DNA of 64,000 nucleotides from Massilia sp. Mn16-1_5 (GCF_004798585.1 NZ_PPXQ01000001.1:310001-374000), one strand, 5' to 3'. Positions 8,553 through 17,564 are shown, numbered from the stretch's first letter. The notes: generated by a model not told the origin, from the sequence alone. A program made the numbers and translations.

Positions 8553-9554
8553 ATGGCTTTCATAAAAAAAACACTCATTACGGCTGTGGTCGTTTCCATC
8601 GTCGGCATCGGCGCGTTCAGCTGGTGGTCGAAGCAGCCGCTCACCACGGGCGAGCCGCCGATCCCCTTCACGGTTACGCCCGGTAGCGGCGTCGGCGCGG
8701 CCGCGCAGCAGATGGCGCAGGCCGGCGTGCCGGTCAACCCGATGCTGTTCCAGATCCTGGCCCGCGTTACCGGCCAGAGCGCGCGCATCAAGGCCGGCAG
8801 CTACGAGCTGAAACCCAACACCTCGCCGCGGCGCCTGCTGACCCAGCTGGTGCGCGGCGAATACGCCCAGGAAGCCGTCACCATCATCGAAGGCTGGACC
8901 TTCCGCCAGATGCGCGACGCGATTGCCGCCACCAAGACCTTGCGCCACGAAACGGTCAAGATGAGCGACGCCGAGCTGATGGCGAAGATCTCGACCGAGT
9001 ACAAGCAGCCCGAAGGCCTGTTCTTCCCCGACACCTATTTGTTCGCCAAGGGGTCGAGCGACCTGCAGATTTATAAACAGGCGCACCAGATGCTGCTGAG
9101 CCGCCTGAACGCGGCCTGGGAAAAGCGCGACGCCAACCTGCCGTATAAAACCCCGTACGAGGCACTGATCATGGCCTCCATCGTGGAAAAGGAAACGGGA
9201 CAGAAGAGCGAACGGGCGATGATCGCCGGCGTGTTCGTGAATCGCCTGCGTACCGGCATGATGCTGCAGACCGATCCGAGCGTGATCTACGGCATGGGCG
9301 AGCGCTACGAGGGCAAGATCGCGAAGAAGGACCTGACGACCGATACCCCGTACAACACCTACACCCGCTACGGCCTGCCGCCGACCCCGATTTCGCTGCC
9401 GGGTGTGCAGTCGCTGAGCGCGGCGCTGGCGCCGGCCAAGACGGAAGCCCTGTATTTCGTGTCGCGCAACGACGGTACCAGCCATTTCTCGGAAAACCTG
9501 AACGAACACAATCGCGCGGTGAACCAGTACCAGCGCGGCGCGAGCAAGCCATGA
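8553..9554 (+). CDS. mltG: endolytic murein transglycosylase MltG
   Basis: A 333-residue protein with one N-terminal membrane helix ([17 protein letters not shown]) and a periplasmic YceG domain. The catalytic Glu lies in [26 protein letters not shown] and [14 protein letters not shown] are family hallmarks. It cuts nascent glycan strands and so sets their length. Its stop overlaps the tmk start by 4 bases. It is the first gene of the run mltG-tmk-holB-pilZ-(GNAT)-tatD-ankyrin. Confidence 0.95.
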   Translation: MAFIKKTLITAVVVSIVGIGAFSWWSKQPLTTGEPPIPFTVTPGSGVGAAAQQMAQAGVPVNPMLFQILARVTGQSARIKAGSYELKPNTSPRRLLTQLVRGEYAQEAVTIIEGWTFRQMRDAIAATKTLRHETVKMSDAELMAKISTEYKQPEGLFFPDTYLFAKGSSDLQIYKQAHQMLLSRLNAAWEKRDANLPYKTPYEALIMASIVEKETGQKSERAMIAGVFVNRLRTGMMLQTDPSVIYGMGERYEGKIAKKDLTTDTPYNTYTRYGLPPTPISLPGVQSLSAALAPAKTEALYFVSRNDGTSHFSENLNEHNRAVNQYQRGASKP

Positions 9555-10159
9555 GGGGCAAGTTCCTGACCGTCGAAGGGATCGACGGCGCCGGCAAGTC
9601 GACCCACATCGGCTTCGTGACGCAATTCCTCCAGGCGCGCGGCAAGACCGTCGTGTCCTCGCGCGAGCCGGGCGGCACCCCGCTGGGCGAAAAGCTGCGC
9701 GAGCTGCTCTTGCACGAAAAGATGCACCTGGAAACGGAAGCGCTGCTGATGTTCGCCAGCCGCCGCGAACACATGGCGCAGGTGATCGAGCCGGCGCTGG
9801 CCGCCGGTTCCTGGGTCCTGTCCGACCGCTTCACCGACGCCAGCTTCGCCTACCAGAGCGGCGGGCGCGGCATGGACCGTAGCAAGATGGAAGCGCTGGA
9901 AGCCTGGGTGCACCCGCAGCTGCAGCCGGACCTGACCCTGCTGTTCGACGTGCCGCTCGAGGTGGCGCGCGAGCGCCTGGATGCGACCCGCACCCTCGAC
10001 AAATTCGAGCGCGAGCAGGGCGAGTTTTTTGCCCGTTGCCGCGCGGAGTACCTGCGCCGCGCGGAGCAGTTTCCGCAACGCTTCGTCGTGATCGATTCGA
10101 CGCGCAGCATCGCGCAAACGCAGCAAACGATCGGTGAGGCGCTGGAGAAGTTGCTGTGA
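9551..10159 (+). CDS. tmk: thymidylate kinase
   Basis: A 202-residue kinase that phosphorylates dTMP to dTDP. The P-loop GIDGAGKST spans residues 10-18, the DR motif is [16 protein letters not shown], and the [11 protein letters not shown] segment binds dTMP. The ATG overlaps the mltG stop (ATGA) and its own stop overlaps the holB start, so translation is coupled throughout. Confidence 0.97.
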   Translation: MRGKFLTVEGIDGAGKSTHIGFVTQFLQARGKTVVSSREPGGTPLGEKLRELLLHEKMHLETEALLMFASRREHMAQVIEPALAAGSWVLSDRFTDASFAYQSGGRGMDRSKMEALEAWVHPQLQPDLTLLFDVPLEVARERLDATRTLDKFEREQGEFFARCRAEYLRRAEQFPQRFVVIDSTRSIAQTQQTIGEALEKLL

Positions 10160-11184
10160 TGATCTACCCTTGGCAGCAAAGCGCCTGGACCCAGCTCCAG
10201 GCCATGCGCGCGCGCCTGCCGCACGCGATCCTGTTCCATGGCCCGGCCGGCATCGGCAAGTCGGGCTTCATCGAAGCCTTCGCCCAGTCCCTGCTGTGCG
10301 AGAACGTGCAGCCCGACGGCCAGGCCTGCGGCAGTTGCGCCTCCTGCGGCTGGTTCCTGCAGCACAACCACCCGGACTACCGCCGCGTGCGCCCTGAAGC
10401 GCTGGAAGACGAGCCGGCTGCGGAAGGGGAAGAAGGCGGCGAGGACAAGAAGGCGAAGTCGGCCAAGGCGCCCTCGAAAGAGATCAAGATCGAGCAGATC
10501 CGCTCCCTGGCCGACTTCATGAACATCTCGACCCACCGCCAGGGCCTGCGCGTGGTGGTGCTGTATCCGGCCGAAGCACTGAACATGCCGGCTTCGAACG
10601 CGCTGCTCAAGACCCTGGAAGAGCCGCCGCCCGGCACCGTCTTCCTGCTCGCCTCGAACGGCCTGGACCGCCTGCTGCCGACCATCCTCTCGCGCTGCCG
10701 CAAGTTCGCGCTGCCCATGCCCGAGCACGCCGCCGCGCTGGCCTGGCTATCGGCGCAGGGCGTGCCGGACGCCGACAGCTGGCTGCGCGAGGAGGGCGGC
10801 GCACCGCTGGCCGCGCTGGAGCGTTCCGGCAGCGGCAACCGCGAAGAACTCGATGCCCTGCTCGGATTCCTGGCGCGTCCGAACGTCGAGTCGGCGTTGC
10901 GCCAGGCGGATAAACTGAGCAAGACGCCGCTGAGCGCCCTTGTGTCCTGGCAGCAGCGCTGGCTCTACGACCTGTTGGCGAGCAAGCTGGCCGGCACGGT
11001 GCGTTATTACCCGCGCTACCAGAAGGAACTTGCAGCCTTGGCCGGCAACGTGCACACTGCGAACCTGTTACGTGCAATCAAGTCCACCAACGAACGCCGC
11101 GCCGTGGCCGACCATCCGCTCTCGGCCAAGCTGTTCGTCGAGGACATGTTGCTGGATTATGCAGCCTGCTGCGCAGCTGCCTGA
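10159..11184 (+). CDS. holB: DNA polymerase III subunit delta'
   Basis: A 341-residue AAA+ clamp-loader subunit. It has GPAGIGKS (28-35), a zinc-binding Cys set (C47, C57, C60, C63) and the sensor-like LKTLEEPPPGTVFLLAS segment with SRC. A charged Glu/Lys-rich stretch of ~30 residues (EEGGEDKKAKSAKAPSKE) follows the zinc module and looks like a flexible insert. I prefer ATG 10159 over GTG three bases earlier; ATG overlaps the tmk stop by one base. Confidence 0.95.
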   Translation: MIYPWQQSAWTQLQAMRARLPHAILFHGPAGIGKSGFIEAFAQSLLCENVQPDGQACGSCASCGWFLQHNHPDYRRVRPEALEDEPAAEGEEGGEDKKAKSAKAPSKEIKIEQIRSLADFMNISTHRQGLRVVVLYPAEALNMPASNALLKTLEEPPPGTVFLLASNGLDRLLPTILSRCRKFALPMPEHAAALAWLSAQGVPDADSWLREEGGAPLAALERSGSGNREELDALLGFLARPNVESALRQADKLSKTPLSALVSWQQRWLYDLLASKLAGTVRYYPRYQKELAALAGNVHTANLLRAIKSTNERRAVADHPLSAKLFVEDMLLDYAACCAAA

Positions 11185-11203
11185 AGGGCTGGAAAGGACC
11201 GAC

Positions 11204-11578
11204 ATGACTGGCAACACCACCGACCCCAACGCCGCGCTCCCACGGCCGTCGGTCCTGTCGCTGGCGATCAAGGAAAAGGCGGCCCTGTATGCGGCCTACA
11301 TGCCTTTCCTGAAGAACGGCGGCATGTTCGTGCCGACGAACAAGCCATACAAGATCGGCGACGAGGTCTACCTGATCCTGTCGCTGATGGACGACCCGAA
11401 CAAATACCCGATCGCCGGCAAGGTTGCCTGGATCACCCCGGCCGGCGCCAACAACAGCAAGGCGCAAGGCATCGGCGTGCATTTCCCGGCCGACGAAACC
11501 GGCCAGCGCGCCAAGGCTAGAATCGAAGAAATCCTCGGCGCGGCGCTGCGGTCCTCGCGCGCCACGCATACCCTGTAA
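11204..11578 (+). CDS. PilZ-domain protein (type IV pilus PilZ type)
   Basis: A 124-residue single PilZ domain: GGMFVPTNKPYKIGDEVYL, then VAWITPAGANNSKAQGIGVHF. The RxxxR c-di-GMP-binding motif is absent, as in type IV pilus PilZ proteins that act through PilB and FimX instead. GGAAAGG lies just upstream of the ATG, 19 bases after holB, which is the usual gene order in beta-proteobacteria. Confidence 0.88.
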   Translation: MTGNTTDPNAALPRPSVLSLAIKEKAALYAAYMPFLKNGGMFVPTNKPYKIGDEVYLILSLMDDPNKYPIAGKVAWITPAGANNSKAQGIGVHFPADETGQRAKARIEEILGAALRSSRATHTL

Positions 11579-11597
11579 TCCCTCATTTTTTGCTCCA

Positions 11598-12119
11598 ATG
11601 CCGTCCTACGTTCATCGCCTTGCCCGCCGCGACGACCTGCCCGTCATCGTCGACATCTACAACTCCACCATCGCCTCGCGCGAAGTCACCGCCGACACCG
11701 AACCCGTGAGCGTCGCCTCGCGCGAAGCCTGGTTCAACGAGCACACGCCCGAGCGCCGGCCGCTTTGGGTGATCCACGATGCGAACGACGTGTCCGATGA
11801 GCCGACCGTGATCGGCTGGATGTCCTACTCGAATTTCTACGGCCGCCCGGCCTATTCGGGGACGGCCGAGCTGTCGATCTATATCGACGAGGAATGGCGT
11901 GGCAAGGGCATGGGGCGCTACTGCCTGGAGCAGGCGATCGCGTTTGCGCCTCGTATTCACGTGCATACACTGTTGGGTTTCATTTTTGGGCATAACGTGC
12001 CGAGCCTGGCGCTGTTCCGCAAGTTCGGCTTCGACACCTGGGCGAATTTCCCGCGCGTGGCGAATCTGGACGGGATCGAGCGCGATCTGATCATTCTCGG
12101 AAAACGCGTCGTCGACTGA
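11598..12119 (+). CDS. GNAT N-acetyltransferase (phosphinothricin-acetyltransferase-like)
   Basis: A 173-residue GNAT. The opening RLARRDDLPVIVDIYNSTI and the later SIYIDEEWRGKGMGRYCLEQ (acetyl-CoA pyrophosphate loop RGKGMG) fit the phosphinothricin/methionine-sulfoximine acetyltransferase subgroup. The substrate may be a toxic or modified amino acid. It sits between pilZ and tatD, which I recall as adjacent in relatives, so it may be a lineage-specific insertion. Confidence 0.88.
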   Translation: MPSYVHRLARRDDLPVIVDIYNSTIASREVTADTEPVSVASREAWFNEHTPERRPLWVIHDANDVSDEPTVIGWMSYSNFYGRPAYSGTAELSIYIDEEWRGKGMGRYCLEQAIAFAPRIHVHTLLGFIFGHNVPSLALFRKFGFDTWANFPRVANLDGIERDLIILGKRVVD

Positions 12120-12196
12120 TCTGACGTTTGCGGCCTACGAAATGCCCAGGCGGCGACCGCGTGACGCGTCTCCCCCGCACCCCGTACAATACGAGG

Positions 12197-12979
12197 ATGT
12201 ACATCGATTCCCACTGCCACATCAATTTCCCCGAGCTGGCCGCCCGGATGCCCGAAGTCCTGGCCAAGATGGCCGAGAACCGCGTCACCCACGCCCTGTG
12301 CGTCTCGGTCGACCTGCCGGACTTTCCCTCGGTGCTCGCGCTGGCCGAGCAATATCCCAACATTTACGCCTCGGTCGGCGTCCATCCGGACTACGAAGAC
12401 ACGCCGGAACCAACCGTCGAGCAGCTGGTCGAACTGGCGGCGCATCCGAAAATCATCGCGATCGGCGAGACCGGCCTGGATTATTACCGCCTCGAAGGCG
12501 ACCTCGAGTGGCAGCGCGAGCGTTTCCGCACCCACATCCGGGCCTCGCGCGCGACGCGTAAACCCTTGATCATCCACACCCGCTCGGCCAGCGCCGACAC
12601 GATCCGCATCATGCGGGAAGAGGGCGCGGGGACGAATGAGGGCGGCGTGGCTGGCGTGATGCACTGCTTTACCGAGTCGCTCGAAGTGGCCGAAGCGGCC
12701 ATCGAGATGGGCTTTTATATCTCCTTCTCCGGCATCGTCACCTTCAAGAGCGCGAAGGACTTGCAGGCGGTGGCGCGCGCGGTGCCGATGGAGCGGATCC
12801 TGATCGAAACGGATTCGCCTTATCTCGCGCCGGTTCCCTACCGCGGCAAGATGAACGAGCCGGGCTACGTGGCCCATGTGGCGGAATTCATCGCCAATCT
12901 GAAGGACGTGCCCTTGCGTGAAGTCGCGGACCGCACGAGCGAGAATTTCTTTAAGCTGTTCCAACACGCAAAGGGTTGA
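12197..12979 (+). CDS. tatD: TatD-family hydrolase (3'-5' deoxyribonuclease)
   Basis: A 260-residue metal-dependent hydrolase. Metal ligands are in DSHCHINF (N terminus), GETGLDYY and HCFTES, and the C-terminal ETDSPYLAP motif is intact. TatD proteins degrade single-stranded or damaged DNA. The start MYIDSHCH has GAGG just upstream and matches the family start. The ankyrin gene begins one base after its stop. Confidence 0.92.
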   Translation: MYIDSHCHINFPELAARMPEVLAKMAENRVTHALCVSVDLPDFPSVLALAEQYPNIYASVGVHPDYEDTPEPTVEQLVELAAHPKIIAIGETGLDYYRLEGDLEWQRERFRTHIRASRATRKPLIIHTRSASADTIRIMREEGAGTNEGGVAGVMHCFTESLEVAEAAIEMGFYISFSGIVTFKSAKDLQAVARAVPMERILIETDSPYLAPVPYRGKMNEPGYVAHVAEFIANLKDVPLREVADRTSENFFKLFQHAKG

Positions 12980-12980
12980 T

Positions 12981-13658
12981 ATGCAAGCACGGCGCCGCCT
13001 CGTCCTTCAAGGAATCGTTCTCGCCGCCGGCCTGGCCTGCGGACTCACGGCCGCGGCGCCGCGGCCACCGAGCCCGTCGGAACTGACCACCTTCTTCCGC
13101 GCCGTTCAGCTGGACGACGCGAAAACCGTGGGGGAGATGCTGGGCACGGTGGTTAACGCCAACCAGCCCAATCCCATCGGCGGCGAGCCGGGCCTGGTGC
13201 AGGCGCTGCGCGAGGATGCGATGAAGGTCGTGCAGGTCTTCCTCGACCATCCCGGCACCAACCTGGAAACGAAAGCCGCGAACGGCAACACGGCGCTGAT
13301 GATGGCTGCGTTTAAGCGCAACCGGCCGGCCGTGGAGCTGCTCCTGGCCAAGGGTGCGAAGGTCAACCAGCCTGGCTGGACCGCCTTGCATTATGCGGCC
13401 GCCGCCGGCGACGAGCAGATCGTGCGCCTGCTGCTGGCGCGCGGCGCGAAGGTGGACGCCGTGTCGCCGCCCAAGAGCGGCGCCTACACGCCGATGATGA
13501 TGGCCGCGCGCGAAGGGCACGACGGCACGGCCCTGGTCCTGATCGCGCACGGCGCCGACCGGACGCGCAAGAACATCGAGGGCCTGGACGCGGTCCAGAT
13601 CGCCGAGCGCGCCGGCAAGCCGCGCGTGGCTGCGGCCCTGCAGCGCGGCGGGCGCTGA
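12981..13658 (+). CDS. exported ankyrin-repeat protein
   Basis: A 225-residue protein with an N-terminal signal (RRRLVLQGIVLAAGLACG) whose twin Arg could allow Tat or Sec export. Four to five ankyrin repeats follow, for example NGNTALMMAAFKRNRPAVEL, GWTALHYAAAAGDEQIVRLL and AYTPMMMAAREGHDGTAL. Such repeats bind proteins; the partner is unknown. It ends the mltG-tatD operon. Confidence 0.88.
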   Translation: MQARRRLVLQGIVLAAGLACGLTAAAPRPPSPSELTTFFRAVQLDDAKTVGEMLGTVVNANQPNPIGGEPGLVQALREDAMKVVQVFLDHPGTNLETKAANGNTALMMAAFKRNRPAVELLLAKGAKVNQPGWTALHYAAAAGDEQIVRLLLARGAKVDAVSPPKSGAYTPMMMAAREGHDGTALVLIAHGADRTRKNIEGLDAVQIAERAGKPRVAAALQRGGR

Positions 13659-13748
13659 ATCCCGCCATCCGGCCACCGGGCAGCGCTTGCGTCGGCCGAA
13701 CTGGCGGGTAATCCCGCCTTTCCTCTCTGCATAGATCTTCGAGGCAGC

Positions 13749-13784
13749 GTCGCATAATCTCGTTACCGTAACGAATATTGCGAC
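13749..13784. promoter_or_regulatory. nested palindrome upstream of the PRMT-like gene
   Basis: TCGTTAC-C-GTAACGA (13760-13774) is a perfect 15-base palindrome, framed by GTCGCA (13749-13754) and TGCGAC (13779-13784). It lies 36 bases before the methyltransferase start and looks like an operator for a dimeric repressor. There is no T run, so a terminator is less likely. Confidence 0.45.
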
Positions 13785-13819
13785 ATGGAAACGTCCGTGG
13801 CGCCCAACAAGGATCTCCC

Positions 13820-14752
13820 ATGCTGAACGAACGCGAAATCGAAAGCTGCTACCTCGGCCAATTCATCCCGGTCCATTACCATCACAATATGCTGATGGAC
13901 CAGAACCGCATGAATGCCTTCCAAGGCGCGATCGCCCACACGGTGCGGCCCGGCATGAAGGTCCTCGAACTGGGCGGCGGCACGGGCGTGCTGTCTTTCT
14001 TCGCGGCCCAGCAGGCGGACAAGGTGTATTGCGTCGAGTTCAATCCCGACCTGGTGCAGGAGGCGCGCCGCTTCTTGGCGCAGAACCCGAACGGCCACAA
14101 GGTCGAGGTGATCCATGCGGACGCCTTCGATTACCTGCCGCCGGAGCCGGTCGACGTCGTGATCTGCGAGATGATCCACGTCGCCATGCTGCGCGAAAAG
14201 CAGGTGGCCGTGATCGAAGCCTTCAAGCAGCGCTACCTCGAACGTTTCGGCGGCCCGCTGCCCATCTTCATGCCGGAAGCGGTCGTGATGGCGGTGCAGC
14301 CGCTGCAGCAGGACTACAGTTTCCACGGCTATTACGCGCCCATCGTCCAGTTCCAGGACACGGCCGTCGCCTATGCGGGCACCGCCCTGCTGGCCCAGCC
14401 GGCCGTCTACAGCGTGCTGGATTTCGCCGAGCCGGTGGACAGCCTGATCGCCTGGCGCGGCAACTTCACGGTCGAGCAGGACGGTACGCTGAACGCCCTG
14501 CGTTTCGTGACCAAGAACGTGCTCTCCATCGTGCAGGAGCGCGGCACGACGATCGACTGGCTGAACCATTACATGACGCTGCCGCTGGCGCGCCCGCTCG
14601 AGGTGGTGGCGGGCGACGTGGTCGAGGTGTCCTTCCAGTACCGCGCCGGCGGCTCGATCCCGAGCCTGCAGGCGGCCATTCGCACCAGCCTGGTGTTCGA
14701 CGAGGCCGAGGCGATGGTGCCGGCCGGCATGCGTACCGTCGAGTTCGCCTAA
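13820..14752 (+). CDS. PRMT-like class I SAM methyltransferase
   Basis: A 310-residue protein with a SAM-binding core: motif I VLELGGGTGVLSFFAAQ (residues ~49-65), an acidic end of strand 2 (VEFN), and DAFDYLP. VDVVICEMIHVAML resembles the double-E region of protein arginine methyltransferases, and the C-terminal half is beta-rich as in PRMT barrels. A start at ATG 13820 is supported by AAGGA upstream. The target (protein, RNA or small molecule) is unknown. Confidence 0.72.
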   Translation: MLNEREIESCYLGQFIPVHYHHNMLMDQNRMNAFQGAIAHTVRPGMKVLELGGGTGVLSFFAAQQADKVYCVEFNPDLVQEARRFLAQNPNGHKVEVIHADAFDYLPPEPVDVVICEMIHVAMLREKQVAVIEAFKQRYLERFGGPLPIFMPEAVVMAVQPLQQDYSFHGYYAPIVQFQDTAVAYAGTALLAQPAVYSVLDFAEPVDSLIAWRGNFTVEQDGTLNALRFVTKNVLSIVQERGTTIDWLNHYMTLPLARPLEVVAGDVVEVSFQYRAGGSIPSLQAAIRTSLVFDEAEAMVPAGMRTVEFA

Positions 14753-14902
14753 ACCTTCCATACCGACGGTCCGGCCCCGCGAACGGCCGGTTCGTCGCGT
14801 CTTTGCGCAGGTCGGCCGCCCCAGTCTGCCATTCGTCGCATACGGCCTGCGCGTCTTTACTCCCGGCCCTACACTCGCTCCATTCTTCTACTGGAGCACA
14901 CC

Positions 14903-15103
14903 ATGTTCGGTTTCCTGCTGTGGCTGCTACTTCTGTTCCTGTGCTGGCCGCTCGCTCTGCTGGCCCTGATCCTGTATCCGCTCGTCTGGCTGCTCCTGCT
15001 GCCGCTGCGCCTGCTGGGCATCGGCGTGGATGCCGTGTTCAGCCTGCTGAAGGCCATCCTGCTGCTGCCGGCCCGTGTGCTCGGCCTGTCGCCGGGCAGG
15101 TAA
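14903..15103 (+). CDS. small hydrophobic membrane protein (66 aa)
   Basis: The 66 residues are almost entirely hydrophobic, forming two or three membrane segments (FLLWLLLLFLCWPLALLALI; LPLRLLGIGVDAVFSLLKAI) with a few Arg near the inner face. Composition alone can arise from GC-rich DNA. An ATG with GGAG upstream and a clean stop make a real gene likely. No family recognised. Confidence 0.5.
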   Translation: MFGFLLWLLLLFLCWPLALLALILYPLVWLLLLPLRLLGIGVDAVFSLLKAILLLPARVLGLSPGR

Positions 15104-15172
15104 GCGCCGCGCCCGGCAGAGTGTGGGGCAATTAACAGACGCCGGCTTGCCTTTCGCATACTGTGGAGCCGT

Positions 15173-15200
15173 GCGCTTTCACCCGAAAGCGCGCTTTCAC
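15173..15200 (+). promoter_or_regulatory. hairpin and direct repeat in the leader of the 74-aa gene
   Basis: GCGCTTTC-ACCC-GAAAGCGC (15173-15192) forms a perfect hairpin, and GCGCTTTCAC is repeated directly at 15173 and 15191. It ends 15 bases before the ATG, close to the ribosome-binding site, so it could act on translation or be an operator. Confidence 0.4.
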
Positions 15201-15215
15201 TGTAAGGAAACGATT

Positions 15216-15440
15216 ATGCGCCTGGACATTTACCGCAGAGCCGAAAGCGACGGCAAGTTCTCCTACTTGGCCGTGCCGGAAACCCGTAACATCCCCGAAG
15301 AAGCCACCAACACCGATTGGGAAGTGGAGGCGCGCGCCTTCGAGATCGACGACAATGCCGATCTGCTGCCCGACTATGAGATCGACAACCTGAGTGGCCA
15401 GCTCGCGGAAAAAGGCTATGCCATGACGCACGTCCAGTAG
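15216..15440 (+). CDS. 74-aa protein, DUF6139-like
   Basis: A small acidic soluble protein starting MRLDIYRRAESDGKFSYLAV with a later NTDWEVEARAFEIDD and a C-terminal GYAMTHV. It resembles the DUF6139 family of Burkholderiales as I remember it. TAAGGAAA lies just upstream of the ATG. No function is known. Confidence 0.75.
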   Translation: MRLDIYRRAESDGKFSYLAVPETRNIPEEATNTDWEVEARAFEIDDNADLLPDYEIDNLSGQLAEKGYAMTHVQ

Positions 15441-15601
15441 GACGCATTCGCCGCGCCGGCGGCACCGACAGTGCAGGCTTCGGCATGCACGCGACAAGCG
15501 GTCCCGTTTTCACCGGGTTCCCCCGACGGGCACCCGGTGGATATGCTATTCTTGCGCCCTGTTTAATTGATGCCGGCTGTTCGAGCCGGGTTGGGGGCAA
15601 G

Positions 15602-16501
15602 ATGAAGTGGGCGCTGGTCGGTTTTTATTTCCTCGCGGTTTTCCACATTCATTTCCGCGGCAAGGTGCGCCTGCCGTTCGGACGCCAGCTGTTCGACCAT
15701 TCGTCGTTCATGGCGCCGATTAACATCTTCATGCACCTGTTCTCGCGGGTGCCGAGCACGCCCTACATCCCGGTCAGCGACTTCCCCGAGCTGGCGCCCC
15801 TGCAGGCCAACTGGCAGATCATCCGCGCCGAAGCGGAGAACATGCTGGCCATGAAAAAGATCAAGGCGGCCGAGCAGAACGACGACGCCGGCTTCAACTC
15901 CTTCTTCAAGACCGGCTGGAAGCGCTTCTACCTGAAGTGGTACGACGCCAGCCACCCGTCGGCCCAGCGCCTGTGCCCGCAAACCTACGCGATGCTCCAG
16001 GCCATCCCCACGGTCAAGGCCGCGATGTTCGCCGAACTGCCGCCGGGCGCCAAGCTGAACCCGCACCGCGATCCCTTCGCCGGCTCGATGCGCTACCACC
16101 TGGGCCTGGCGACGCCGAACGACGACCGCTGCTTCATCGACGTCGACGGCCAGCGCCATAGCTGGCGCGACGGCGAGGGCGTGATCTTCGACGAAACCTA
16201 TATCCACTGGGCCATCAACGGCAGCGACAGCGATCGCATCATCCTGTTCTGCGACGTCGAGCGCCCGATGCGCACGCGCTGGATGGCGGCGATCAACCGC
16301 TGGCTGGGCCGCACGATGATGACGGCCGCCAGCTCGCCCAACGAGACCGGCGACCAGACCGGCCTGGTGAGCAAGCTGTTCAAGATTTCGCACATCATGG
16401 GCGGCTACCGCCGCCGCTACAAGGCCTGGAACAAGACGGCTTATAAGGTCACCAAGGTAGCGCTAATTGTCGGACTGGCGGCATTGATCTATTGGATTTG
16501 A
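15602..16501 (+). CDS. lpxO: lipid A 2-hydroxylase LpxO (Fe/2-oxoglutarate dioxygenase)
   Basis: A 299-residue aspartyl/asparaginyl-hydroxylase-family enzyme. The iron and 2-oxoglutarate ligands appear in LNPHRDPFAGSMRYHLGL and FDETYIHWAINGSDSDRI. A short N-terminal hydrophobic segment and a C-terminal helix (VALIVGLAALIYWI) anchor it at the membrane, as in LpxO proteins that hydroxylate a secondary acyl chain of lipid A. ATG 15602 follows GGGGGCAAG. It is a single gene. Confidence 0.9.
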   Translation: MKWALVGFYFLAVFHIHFRGKVRLPFGRQLFDHSSFMAPINIFMHLFSRVPSTPYIPVSDFPELAPLQANWQIIRAEAENMLAMKKIKAAEQNDDAGFNSFFKTGWKRFYLKWYDASHPSAQRLCPQTYAMLQAIPTVKAAMFAELPPGAKLNPHRDPFAGSMRYHLGLATPNDDRCFIDVDGQRHSWRDGEGVIFDETYIHWAINGSDSDRIILFCDVERPMRTRWMAAINRWLGRTMMTAASSPNETGDQTGLVSKLFKISHIMGGYRRRYKAWNKTAYKVTKVALIVGLAALIYWI

Positions 16502-16510
16502 CGGTCCAGT

Positions 16511-16527
16511 CCGGGGCGGGGCCCCGG
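16511..16527. terminator. GC-rich hairpin between convergent genes
   Basis: CCGGGGC-GGG-GCCCCGG lies between the end of lpxO and the end of the convergent recombinase gene. It lacks a T run, so it may be only a weak terminator. Confidence 0.4.
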
Positions 16528-16559
16528 CTACGGCTCCGTTTCGGCGCGTGGGCTGGCCG

Positions 16560-17564
16560 TCAAACTGGCGGATCGGGTTCCGGATCCGGCTTCACGCGCA
16601 CCATCTGGTAGTCTGCGGCCGAGCGTTCCAGCGCGAGTCCCAATACGTCCTTGAGCTCGTCGGCAGGTGTCCCTTGTTCGAGCTGCTGCTTCGCGAAAGT
16701 GTTGCGCAAGGTGCGCCCGCCCGAGCGCGCGAGGTCCATGCCGGCCCGCTCGAAGGTGGCGCGCATCTGCATATACACGGTTTTCCTGGTCATCCTGGCG
16801 CCCGTTAGGTTGGCCGGAAACACCAACTCCCCCGGAATCGCCATCGCTTCACGCTCCTCCAGCCAGGCCCGCAGCGCCTCGGCGCCCATGCGGGGCAGGG
16901 TGACGGCATGTTCGTGGCTGGTGTCGTGCTTCTCGTCCGGCGTGATGGTGAGCTCGATCGCACCGTCGAGCGCAACCTGGCGGCCGACCTCGGCAATGAG
17001 CAGGCCGATCGCTTCCGATACCCGCAGTCCCGCCAGCGCCATGACCAGCTGCATCGCGCGGTCGCGCCGCCGTTTCCAGCCGCCGAAGGGCCTGTTGCCG
17101 CCCTGCCGTGGCGCTTCGCCGGGCAGGGCGGCAAAGAAGCGCTCCAGCTGGTCCTCGGAGAGGGCGCGTCCGGCCTCGTCCTGGGTCATGTGGGCGCGGT
17201 CGATGCCGAGGATGGCTTGCTGGGCGGGATTGGGCATGGCGCCGAGGTGCTCGTAGCAGCGCTCCAGCAGGCGCAGGTAACGGTAGGCGATCTTGCTGTT
17301 GAGGACGCGCTTGCCCTTGACCCGGCGGTCGATGAAGCGGAGGAGGTCGGCCTGGGTGACGGTCGAAAACTTCAGCCCTTGTTCCAGGAACCAGCCTGCC
17401 AGGTTGTTGAACATGAAAATATAGATCTTCGCCGAAGCGGGCGACAGCAGGCGGGGCGTGCCGTCGGCGCGCGTGCGCCGGCCGGTATCGGCGAAGGCGG
17501 CGGAAGCGATGAATTTCTTGAATGCCTGAACCGGATCGGCATCCCACGAAGTCAGGGTGTGCAT
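16560..17564 (-). CDS. tyrosine recombinase-like protein with degenerate active site
   Basis: A 334-residue protein with an N-terminal SAM-like core-binding domain (~10-110) and a C-terminal catalytic domain. Arg I is R181 (GLRVSEA), Arg II is R287 and the nucleophile is Y319 (ADYQMV). The box II His is replaced by R284 (GGRTLRNTF in place of HxLRH) and the LGH His/Trp position is L310. Two of the usual catalytic residues are therefore missing, so activity may be poor or absent. No mobile-element genes adjoin it. It lies 3.7 kb left of the dif-like site. No good ribosome-binding site precedes the ATG. Confidence 0.8.
   Translation of the reverse strand: MHTLTSWDADPVQAFKKFIASAAFADTGRRTRADGTPRLLSPASAKIYIFMFNNLAGWFLEQGLKFSTVTQADLLRFIDRRVKGKRVLNSKIAYRYLRLLERCYEHLGAMPNPAQQAILGIDRAHMTQDEAGRALSEDQLERFFAALPGEAPRQGGNRPFGGWKRRRDRAMQLVMALAGLRVSEAIGLLIAEVGRQVALDGAIELTITPDEKHDTSHEHAVTLPRMGAEALRAWLEEREAMAIPGELVFPANLTGARMTRKTVYMQMRATFERAGMDLARSGGRTLRNTFAKQQLEQGTPADELKDVLGLALERSAADYQMVRVKPDPEPDPPV

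Noticed and set aside
13749..13766. Second dif-like copy sharing CGCATAATCT
   Set aside because: Only the XerC-side half resembles dif. There is no TTATG half, and the sequence is better explained as a palindromic operator.
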